DNA of 5,907 nt from an uncultured Bacteroidales bacterium (GTDB taxonomy: Bacteria > Bacteroidota > Bacteroidia > Bacteroidales > Paludibacteraceae), in the NCBI GenBank assembly GCA_903912795.1, contig CAIWIS010000704.1, positions 1 through 5,907 on the forward strand, given 5' to 3'. The position numbers were made by a program, and so were the translations under genes. Below, one piece after another: positions 1 to 5,907 of the stretch. The notes beneath the pieces were generated by a model. It was not told the origin of the DNA. It searched no databases and saw nothing but the letters and a program-made list of their open reading frames with translations. Positions within the stretch are counted from its first letter, which is position 1. Each line of letters opens with the position of its first letter.

Positions 1-180
1 GGCGTTGTAAAAGGTTATACAAACAAAGAAATTGCAACGAATCTATTTTTATCGGCTCACACCGTAATTACACACCGACGAAATATTGCCCGAAAACTCG
101 AAATTCACAGTACAGCTGGCCTAACCATTTATGCCATTGTAAATAAACTTGTGGAACTGAACGACATTAAACAGCGCTAA
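1..180 (+). CDS. LuxR/NarL-type transcriptional regulator, C-terminal HTH (partial, 5' end outside window)
   Basis: The reading frame is open from base 1 and ends at TAA 178-180, giving 59 residues with no start inside the window. Visible residues 5-35 match the LuxR-type (GerE) helix-turn-helix: GYTNKEIA forms the first HTH helices, the recognition helix carries HTVITHRRNI, and it is followed by ARKLEI. The tail GLTIYAIVNKLVEL is typical of Bacteroidota regulators of this class. Such domains usually sit at the C-terminus of NarL/FixJ-like response regulators, with a phospho-accepting receiver domain in front. That domain would lie outside the window, so whether this is a two-component response regulator is inference. 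The target genes are unknown. The gene faces the neighbouring DUF5686 gene tail to tail with a 10-bp gap, so the two are not co-transcribed. Confidence 0.9.
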   Translation, partial: GVVKGYTNKEIATNLFLSAHTVITHRRNIARKLEIHSTAGLTIYAIVNKLVELNDIKQR

Positions 181-190
181 AAACACATAG

Positions 191-2587
191 TTAAAAACTT
201 ACCCGTATACTGGCGCGCAATCCCCAGCGCTGAACTCCAGGTTGGTTGAGGTTGGTGAGGCGCCATACAGATTGTAGGGTGAACAACCGTAGGATATTGC
301 TTACGCCCACTCCCACTTCCATATAAGGTGTATTGGTAGTATAAATAGTGGTTGGCATGTCCAGAATTTGCGAATGTTTATTACTCAATGTACCGTAGAA
401 TAGTTTAAAACTCATCAGCTCGCGCAAATTGAGATGTTTGATAAGCGGTATATTGTTCAAAACTAAACCATTGAAATTTAATTCGTTGTGCATGGACACA
501 TATTTATCGGCAGCAAATTCCATGTAATTCATACAAGTAAACTGATAACGTTTGTAGCCATCGGTTTCGGAGCCTGCAGGTGTTTCGAGAAGCATATAGG
601 GCACTTTTCCCAACATTGCGCCTCCTTCGATGGCATAATTCCATTGACCAATTCCAAATTTCACAAACTGCTTAACGGTGGCGGTGACTTTGGCATAATT
701 TCCTTTTACAGTTCCAACTGCATAGTTACCAGCATGTATCGAAGTATAAATAACGGGCTTATAACTGGTAGCATAAATACGTTGCAGGTGATCGTTAAAA
801 ACGTGTTCATCAAACGAAAACCGACTTGTAAGCGTAATTGATTGCTGTTTTATTTCGTTAAAAGTGCTTGCTCCTAATGTAAATTGAAGCGTTGGCGATG
901 CCAAAATACGATTTGAACGGAAATACAAACCCGTTTCGATATCATCGTTTAGGTCGGTTGTAAACGAAGCAGCAAATTCGTGCCTACGACTTACTTTATC
1001 CGAAGAGCGAAAAGCCAATACTGTATTGACAATATCTTCGTCGCCACTCACCAAGGGGTTTTCGCGCAACAGAAAATCGTTGTAATCGTAATCGATGCGC
1101 TTATAATCGTCGGTATAACTTAGTCCGAATATATTTCGTTTACCAAAAGGTAGTTTCGCCATGCCAAAAGCTGAATACGACAGCGCTTGGTTGCGAAAAC
1201 CATATCCGCCATATCCGCCTAAGCAAATATTTTTCCAGAGTGTTTCGTTTGTCCTTACTGGCGCAGTAAGGCGGAAACCTTCCATGTCGGTGATGCGGGC
1301 AATGTTCTGAATTTTGCCAATATCCACTTTGCCAACTTGCATATAACCCGTAAGTAGCACATCGGCAAGCCATCGGGCAGTGCGCATAATGGAAGTTTCG
1401 TTGAGTTGCTGCAATTTTTCGTTGAGTTCGGTGGTTTCATAATTGCTTCCAGCAAAATTCTTCAATGCAGGTGTAAAAGTGGTGGTTTGTGTTACGAAAC
1501 TGTTTTTCAAAAAAAGTAGCGGTTTGGTTTGTGTGCTGTCAGTCAATAAATCATAAGTCATATTAACCGAAATATTTCCACTATCAGGCATCCAGAATTG
1601 TTGGTTTTGTAACCGAAAAGTTTGCGAAATATGGAGGTTTTTTACAAAATTGAGGTTGGCTTGCCGAGGTAATTCTAAATCCATTTTTTTAATAGCCATG
1701 GTGTTCGAATCAATAAGCAGAGAACCATTAAAAGCCAGATTTTTAGTATTTTTAGTTCGGAAATGCATTTTATATTCTTTGCCATAAATAGTATTTGTAC
1801 TATCTATCAAATAGTAATTGTAAAAAGCATTGCCAGCATCCGATAGTGGGCTTATAAATGCTTTGTCGAACAACATTACATTAGCTTGATAAAAATTAAG
1901 ATCAGCACTAAAGTCGCCCGAAAGCTGTTCCAATATACGTTCGTTTTGTGGCGTGGAACTAAAATTATTGGAGGTTAAAAGCGTTTTCGATTTATCGGCA
2001 ACACTAAACTTTTTATCGGACATAAACAGTGGTAACGTAAGCAGCGAATCCTGTTTGCTGATGGCACCCGCTGCTAATTGCTCAAAAATGCGTTTATTCA
2101 ACGTCCGCTGATTAACTTTGGCTAATAAAACCAAGCGTTGTTCATTGATTTCGGTTTTATAATTCGCATCGCCACGCACATTATTACGAGCTTTGGCTAG
2201 GCGCACGCGCTTGATTAATTCCAACGCAGGATTTGTCCCGGGCAATACAAAAACCTCTTGCAGTTCGGTATTCACTTGCTGCAGTTCCACTTGCATACCA
2301 ACGGATTTACCCGCTTGTAATTTAAACTCTTTGGTGCGGTAGCCCACACACGAAAAAACGAGCGTCGTTTCGGTTCCCGATGTCCGAATCATATAAAAAC
2401 CTTCGTCGTTGCTTTTAATGCCAATACCCGTATTTTTGAACCAAATATTTACATTGGCAATAGGCGTTTTCTCCACAGCATCCAGCACTTGCCCTACAGC
2501 GAGTGTTTCTTGAGCAAAAAGGCGCAACGAACTAAACAGCAACATGATTGCTATTGATACAATTCTTATGTGCCTTAGGTGGTTCAT
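191..2587 (-). CDS. DUF5686 and carboxypeptidase-regulatory-like domain outer-membrane protein
   Basis: This is a complete 798-aa protein. Residues 1-25 look like a signal peptide: a basic start (MNHLRHIR), a hydrophobic core (IVSIAIMLLFSS) and likely cleavage after LFA before QE. Residues about 29-105 form a carboxypeptidase-D regulatory-like beta-sandwich, with PIANVNIWF, the G-I-G-I/DEGFY segment and the VGYRT motif. This domain is common at the N-terminus of Bacteroidota outer-membrane receptors. From about NPALELIKR (119-127) to the end it matches DUF5686, including EGFRL (436-440), GGYGGYGF (457-464), VPYMLLETP (662-670), MNYMEF (686-691) and PYMEVGVG (754-761). The C-terminus ends RVSF, with the terminal Phe expected of a BAM-assembled beta-barrel. 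It lacks a recognisable TonB plug, so it resembles but is not a SusC-type transporter. Its substrate and function are unknown. The start is set by the ATGA overlap with xerD, which suggests translational coupling. Confidence 0.9.
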   Translation of the reverse strand: MNHLRHIRIVSIAIMLLFSSLRLFAQETLAVGQVLDAVEKTPIANVNIWFKNTGIGIKSNDEGFYMIRTSGTETTLVFSCVGYRTKEFKLQAGKSVGMQVELQQVNTELQEVFVLPGTNPALELIKRVRLAKARNNVRGDANYKTEINEQRLVLLAKVNQRTLNKRIFEQLAAGAISKQDSLLTLPLFMSDKKFSVADKSKTLLTSNNFSSTPQNERILEQLSGDFSADLNFYQANVMLFDKAFISPLSDAGNAFYNYYLIDSTNTIYGKEYKMHFRTKNTKNLAFNGSLLIDSNTMAIKKMDLELPRQANLNFVKNLHISQTFRLQNQQFWMPDSGNISVNMTYDLLTDSTQTKPLLFLKNSFVTQTTTFTPALKNFAGSNYETTELNEKLQQLNETSIMRTARWLADVLLTGYMQVGKVDIGKIQNIARITDMEGFRLTAPVRTNETLWKNICLGGYGGYGFRNQALSYSAFGMAKLPFGKRNIFGLSYTDDYKRIDYDYNDFLLRENPLVSGDEDIVNTVLAFRSSDKVSRRHEFAASFTTDLNDDIETGLYFRSNRILASPTLQFTLGASTFNEIKQQSITLTSRFSFDEHVFNDHLQRIYATSYKPVIYTSIHAGNYAVGTVKGNYAKVTATVKQFVKFGIGQWNYAIEGGAMLGKVPYMLLETPAGSETDGYKRYQFTCMNYMEFAADKYVSMHNELNFNGLVLNNIPLIKHLNLRELMSFKLFYGTLSNKHSQILDMPTTIYTTNTPYMEVGVGVSNILRLFTLQSVWRLTNLNQPGVQRWGLRASIRVSF

Positions 2588-3480
2588 ATTTTTTTCTTAT
2601 TCAACGGATGAAACTCCAAAATGGTATTTCGGAGCATTTTAACATCAATATGTGTATACAATTCGGTTGTTGTAATAGACTCATGGCCAAGCAATTGCTG
2701 AATGGCACGCAGATTGGCACCGTTTTCGAGTAAATGCGTGGCAAACGAATGACGGAACGTATGCGGACTCACCTTTTTACTGATTCCAGCCTGTTCGGTT
2801 AGCACTTTTACAATTTCGAAAATCATAGCTCGCGTTAACTTGGCTCCACGCTTATTGAGAAATAAAAAATCCTCGTTTCCCTTTTTTATTTGCATTAAAT
2901 TCCTATCCAACAACCAGTTTTCGATTTGCTGAATAGAGGTAGGCGATAGCGGCACTAAGCGCTGTTTGCTGCCTTTACCTTCGACCAGCATATAACCTTC
3001 CTGAATATTTATGCGCGATAATTGTAAATTAATAAGCTCCGTAACGCGCAAACCTGAGCCGTAAAGCGTTTCAACAATGGCTTTATTTCGTTGCCCGAGT
3101 GGTTTCGAAAGGTCGATACACTGCACAATTGCATCAATTTCGTCGGTTGTAAGCACTTCGGGCAGGTAAAGTCCAATTTTAGGGCTTTCTAGCAATTCAG
3201 TTGGGTCGTTGTCCAACTTGTTTTTGTAAACCAAAAAATGATAAAACGATTTTATACCTGATAATATGCGTGCCTGCGAACGAGGGTGAATGCCAATATT
3301 CGCAATTTCGATAACAAAATCGCGCAAAACATCGGTTGTGGCTGCCTCATGCGTTATGCCAGCATCTTTCAAAAACACAGTCAACTTACTTAAATCGCGC
3401 TCGTACGCATCAACCGAATGCGACGAAAGCCCTTTCTCCAACTTGAGATATAAGTGATATTCGTCGTGAATTGATAGCAT
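2584..3480 (-). CDS. xerD: Site-specific tyrosine recombinase XerD
   Basis: XerD acts with XerC at the chromosomal dif site to resolve chromosome dimers before division, normally under FtsK control. From the chosen ATG the protein is 298 aa, the same length as E. coli XerD. Residues 1-85 form the SAM-like core-binding domain (KLEKGLSSHSVDAYERDL), and residues about 105-285 form the catalytic domain. All catalytic residues are present: R145 (GSGLRVTEL), K169 (EGKGSKQRLVPL), H240 and R243 (PHTFRHSFATHL), H266 (LLGHESI) and the nucleophile Y275 (TELYTHID). The segment DPTELLESPK...LPEVLTTDEID favours XerD over XerC. The frame stays open to an ATG at 3522 that would add 14 residues, but that extension runs through the candidate -7 element. 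An ATG at 3489 is a second alternative. The stop overlaps the DUF5686 start. XerD is clear as a family; the XerC/XerD distinction is slightly less certain. Confidence 0.93.
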   Translation of the reverse strand: MLSIHDEYHLYLKLEKGLSSHSVDAYERDLSKLTVFLKDAGITHEAATTDVLRDFVIEIANIGIHPRSQARILSGIKSFYHFLVYKNKLDNDPTELLESPKIGLYLPEVLTTDEIDAIVQCIDLSKPLGQRNKAIVETLYGSGLRVTELINLQLSRINIQEGYMLVEGKGSKQRLVPLSPTSIQQIENWLLDRNLMQIKKGNEDFLFLNKRGAKLTRAMIFEIVKVLTEQAGISKKVSPHTFRHSFATHLLENGANLRAIQQLLGHESITTTELYTHIDVKMLRNTILEFHPLNKKKI

Positions 3481-3506
3481 GGCACGCATTTTTAGATTTT
3501 GCTTTG

Positions 3507-3514
3507 CAAAGATA
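3507..3514 (-). promoter_or_regulatory. Candidate -7 element for the xerD-DUF5686 transcript
   Basis: On the minus strand these bases read TATCTTTG, a full match to the Bacteroidota -7 consensus TAnnTTTG. The element lies 26 bp upstream of the chosen xerD ATG (3480), so transcription would begin about 20 nt before that codon. No TTG or TTTG -33 element is found at the usual distance upstream, so only half of the promoter is supported. Confidence 0.45.
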
Positions 3515-3536
3515 ACAAACAATGCTGATATTTTTG

Positions 3537-3544
3537 TATCTTCG
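3537..3544 (+). promoter_or_regulatory. Candidate -7 element for the aspartyl protease gene
   Basis: The bases read TATCTTCG, one mismatch from the Bacteroidota -7 consensus TAnnTTTG. It lies 25 bp upstream of the ATG at 3570, nearly the same spacing as the minus-strand element has to xerD. This supports 3570 over the upstream in-frame ATGs at 3522 and 3546 as the start. No matching -33 TTG is seen at the usual spacing, so the call is tentative. Confidence 0.35.
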
Positions 3545-3569
3545 CATGTTAATCCTTGTTTGCTATACG

Positions 3570-4772
3570 ATGAACAAAATAACGATTTTTTGGATAGCTA
3601 TTATTTATTTTTCGGGAAATGTTTTGGCAAAAAACACGCTCGTTGCTACTATTCCTTTCGAAATGGTAGGAAGTTATATTGTGGTTGAAACAAAAATAAA
3701 CAACTCATCGAAACTGAAAATGATACTGGACAGTGGGCTGCGCTATACTATTGTAACACAGTTATTTCCCGAAGATAGCATGGACTTAAATCTGGGTGAA
3801 CTGCGCGATTTACAAGGTCTGGGATCTGGAAAAAGTTTGGAGGCTTACGAAAGCAGCAATAATACAATTCAAGTAGGGAAAATTAAACTCACTAACCGCA
3901 TGGTTTATGCTTTTAAAGAAGACCTTTTTAATTTATCAAAACAAATAGGTGAGAAAATAAATGGGCTAATAGGCGTTGATTTTTTCAGGGATTATATTGT
4001 ACAAATTGATTACTCGCAACGGCGCTTACGGTTTTATCAAAACGAAGAATTTAAAGCTCCCAAAGGCTATGGCGTAATGCCCATGACGCTCCATCGACAA
4101 AAAATGTATATTCAACTTTCGGTACTCGAAACCGATACGGCTCGCCAAAACATTAAAATGCTTATTGATACAGGAGCTGAGCTTACTGCTTGGTTCGAAA
4201 CGCTTACAAATAAAGCAGTTAGCATTCCCGAAAAATCCATACGAGGTAGAATTGGCGAAGGATTGAGTGGCGAAATAAATGGTGTTTACGCCCGAGTACC
4301 TCAACTTTGTATAGCCGATTTTTGTGTCCGAAATCCCATTGTAGCTTTCCCTGACTCCTCCTCCATAGCTGAACTCGCACGAACCACCGATCGCGATGGA
4401 ACTATAGGTGCACAACTACTTAGTCGCTTCAATTTGTTTATCGACACGCCCAACCGTAAGTTTTATTTCAAGCCTAATGCTTCGTTCAAAAAGCCATTTA
4501 CCTATAATATCGCTGGGATAGAGATTGACATGTCATCAGGATTTTTACCTCAAGTAGAAGTAATCAATGTTTGGAAAGACTCACCAGCCCAAAAGGCCGG
4601 TATTCAACTTGGCGATATACTTGTAGAAGTAAACAATGAAAAAACCTTCGGGTCCAAAACTTCCGAAATAAGGCACTATTTCGAAACACCATCCAAACTC
4701 CCATTAAAAATGATTATTGAACGAAATGGTTCCTTTATGAATGTGGAAATTGATATGAAAGCAAAAATCTAG
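3570..4772 (+). CDS. Secreted two-lobed retropepsin-like aspartyl protease with C-terminal PDZ domain
   Basis: From ATG 3570 the product is 400 aa. Residues 1-20 form a signal peptide (MNKITIFWIAIIYFSG, cleavage likely after VLA), so the protein is periplasmic, secreted or surface-exposed. Two retropepsin-like lobes follow. Lobe 1 carries the active-site motif LDSG at 53-56 and the family hallmark GLIGVDFF at 132-139. Lobe 2 carries LIDTG at 199-202... with D200-T201-G202 as its core, and the matching GTIGAQLL at 277-284. The two Asp residues would form a single-chain catalytic pair, as in pepsin. Residues about 317-398 form a PDZ domain (DSPAQKAGIQLGDILVEVNN), which usually binds peptide C-termini or controls protease access. 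The substrate is unknown. In-frame ATGs at 3522 and 3546 exist, but the longer form buries the signal peptide and overlaps the candidate promoter. The gene is divergent from xerD and convergent with the TonB-dependent receptor gene, so it is probably monocistronic. Confidence 0.88.
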   Translation: MNKITIFWIAIIYFSGNVLAKNTLVATIPFEMVGSYIVVETKINNSSKLKMILDSGLRYTIVTQLFPEDSMDLNLGELRDLQGLGSGKSLEAYESSNNTIQVGKIKLTNRMVYAFKEDLFNLSKQIGEKINGLIGVDFFRDYIVQIDYSQRRLRFYQNEEFKAPKGYGVMPMTLHRQKMYIQLSVLETDTARQNIKMLIDTGAELTAWFETLTNKAVSIPEKSIRGRIGEGLSGEINGVYARVPQLCIADFCVRNPIVAFPDSSSIAELARTTDRDGTIGAQLLSRFNLFIDTPNRKFYFKPNASFKKPFTYNIAGIEIDMSSGFLPQVEVINVWKDSPAQKAGIQLGDILVEVNNEKTFGSKTSEIRHYFETPSKLPLKMIIERNGSFMNVEIDMKAKI

Positions 4773-4842
4773 GATTGTTTGTGTAAAAATCAATATCATA
4801 TAATTGGTTTTGATTAAGCTTAAAAACGCATCCTCGCTCAAC

Positions 4843-5907
4843 TTATCTCATTTTCACCTTTAACGTAAAAAGTACATTTCGGGGCATTCCCGGATAATAA
4901 TATCTTGGGGCGCGCCCTCCAAACGAAGGCGCGTTGATAAGCACCATAGAGGCATAGCGTTCGTCGAAAATATTGTTGATAGCAGCAATACACTCTATAT
5001 CAAATTTCTTGGCTATTGTTAGTGTGTAAGCTGCTCTTAGATTAAGAGTTTGCCAATTGTTGGTGGATGCACTGTTGGCATCGTTTAGGTATTGGCTACC
5101 CGAAAAACTATAAAGTGCGTTTAATTGTAGTTTCTTGAAAAGGCGTGTTTGTAAATCTACATGGCTATTAATGCTTGGAATACCAGGAAGTTCTTTTCCC
5201 GCATAATCAATTCCATCCGAAACAAAGCTTTTAAACTTGTTTTGGGAACCATTTAAACTGGCAGTTAGCTGAAATAATTCAACAGGGCGATACTTCAATT
5301 GAAACTCCAGGCCTTTGAGAGAGCTTGTTCCGGCATTTTCTCCAAAAAATAATTCTTCGGATACACGTTTAGTTACCAGCAAATTATGCAACAAAATATA
5401 ATAGGCCGAAGCATCAAAAAACAAGGTATTCGAAAGGGCAATTATTTTAGTGCCTACATCAACTGTCCACCCTTGTTCGGGTTTTAAATTGCTGTTCAGA
5501 AAACCTGCCGAGTTGAGACTCTCTTCAACTGTGGGATTTGAAAATCCATGTCCCACCGAGGCATATAGAGAAATTTGTTGGTTGTGTCTGTAGTTTATTC
5601 CTAATTTGGGGGAGAAAATCATTTTATTGAAAAAGCGACCCGAATAATCAGTAGCATCGTTTACAAACAAATCGGTAATCGTGTAGGTAGTTGCATTTAA
5701 ATTGCCAGCCAGTGAAAGGCTTAAATTTGGGTATAGCTTTGTCTCAACATTAAAATAGGCATTATACTGATTGCGTTGTTCTTTCGATTTTTGTTTTTCG
5801 AGCAAGCTATTATTTTCCAAAATGCGCCAGAAATAATTTTCGTGCAACCATTCCAAACCAGCCGAAAAGCTAAACGCCGAATGGCTATACATCAAATTTT
5901 CTTGCAA
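4843..5907 (-). CDS. TonB-dependent outer-membrane receptor, C-terminal beta-barrel part (5' end outside window)
   Basis: The frame is open to the window edge. The first visible codon is TTG (5907-5905), which is most likely internal, so 354 C-terminal residues are seen. They form the last part of a TonB-dependent receptor barrel. Conserved blocks include the strand segment SLYASVGHGFSNPTVEE (113-129) with NLKPEQGW (140-147), ENAGTSSLKGLEFQLKYRP (190-208), the near-terminal NNIFDERYASM (311-321), and APRYYYPGMPR (333-343). Such receptors import siderophores, haem, vitamins or glycans using TonB energy. The plug, TonB box and signal peptide lie outside the window, so the substrate cannot be named; the block order is more like iron or cofactor receptors than SusC glycan receptors (inference). 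The last residues are LKVKMR rather than an aromatic residue, which is unusual for a barrel end. The gene converges on the protease gene with a 70-bp gap. Confidence 0.9.
   Translation of the reverse strand: MQENLMYSHSAFSFSAGLEWLHENYFWRILENNSLLEKQKSKEQRNQYNAYFNVETKLYPNLSLSLAGNLNATTYTITDLFVNDATDYSGRFFNKMIFSPKLGINYRHNQQISLYASVGHGFSNPTVEESLNSAGFLNSNLKPEQGWTVDVGTKIIALSNTLFFDASAYYILLHNLLVTKRVSEELFFGENAGTSSLKGLEFQLKYRPVELFQLTASLNGSQNKFKSFVSDGIDYAGKELPGIPSINSHVDLQTRLFKKLQLNALYSFSGSQYLNDANSASTNNWQTLNLRAAYTLTIAKKFDIECIAAINNIFDERYASMVLINAPSFGGRAPRYYYPGMPRNVLFTLKVKMR

Noticed and set aside
488..841. 117-codon plus-strand open frame opposite the DUF5686 gene
   Set aside because: It lies wholly antisense to a gene with strong family motifs, has no recognisable domain, and is a chance open frame.
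1140..1455. Two short minus-strand open frames (77 and 66 codons) inside the DUF5686 gene
   Set aside because: They are out-of-frame shadows of the real coding frame, with low-complexity, non-family residues.
2548..2733. Short plus-strand open frame across the xerD/DUF5686 junction
   Set aside because: It is antisense to two well-supported genes, and no motif or promoter supports it.
3481..3522. N-terminal extension of XerD to ATG 3522
   Set aside because: The extra 14 residues are not typical of XerD, the 298-aa form matches the usual length, and the extension crosses the candidate -7 element.
3522..3569. N-terminal extension of the protease to ATG 3522 or 3546
   Set aside because: It would place extra residues before an otherwise standard signal peptide and overlap the plus-strand -7 candidate.
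3479..3688. Plus-strand 69-codon open frame spanning the divergent gap and the start of the protease gene
   Set aside because: It overlaps the protease signal-peptide region in another frame and shows no domain.
4026..4415. Minus-strand 129-codon open frame opposite the protease gene
   Set aside because: It is antisense to the second protease lobe, whose catalytic motifs are intact, so this is a shadow.
4788..4815. Inverted repeat AATCAA / TTGATT as a convergent terminator
   Set aside because: It has only a 6-bp AT-rich stem with a 16-nt loop and no following U-tract, too weak to call. A nearby palindrome TTAAGCTTAA (4814-4823) is also short and AT-rich.
5905..5907. TTG as the start codon of the TonB-dependent receptor gene
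   Set aside because: The visible protein lacks a signal peptide, plug and early barrel strands, so the gene must continue beyond the window.

Overview
The window looks like ordinary chromosomal sequence from a member of the Bacteroidota. The evidence is a DUF5686/carboxypeptidase-regulatory-like outer-membrane protein (a family largely confined to this phylum), a SusC/TonB-style receptor end, a secreted two-lobed aspartyl protease with a PDZ domain, a LuxR-type HTH of the Bacteroidota kind, AT-leaning base composition, no obvious Shine-Dalgarno sequences, and TAnnTTTG-like -7 elements. The genus cannot be fixed from the sequence; a Bacteroidales-like organism is a guess.

Layout from left to right. 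Positions 1-180 (+) hold the last 59 codons of a LuxR/NarL-type DNA-binding regulator cut by the window edge. Ten bases later, tail to tail, comes a 798-aa outer-membrane DUF5686 protein (191-2587, -). It overlaps by an ATGA junction the upstream tyrosine recombinase gene xerD (2584-3480, -), so the two probably form one transcript in the order xerD then DUF5686. An 89-bp divergent gap (3481-3569) separates xerD from a secreted aspartyl protease-PDZ protein (3570-4772, +) and carries a candidate -7 element on each strand. A 70-bp convergent gap (4773-4842) follows. The window ends inside the C-terminal 354 residues of a TonB-dependent receptor (4843-5907, -).

How they fit together: three of the five genes encode exported proteins (two outer-membrane barrels and one periplasmic or secreted protease), one is a housekeeping chromosome-dimer recombinase, and one is a transcription regulator. 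The sequence does not show that they form a single pathway. Coding density is very high, with no mobile element, CRISPR, tRNA or rRNA and no gene-free stretch over 100 bp. I find no convincing undescribed system here. The points most worth a second look are the translationally coupled xerD-DUF5686 pair, the architecture of the protease, and the mirror-image divergent promoter.
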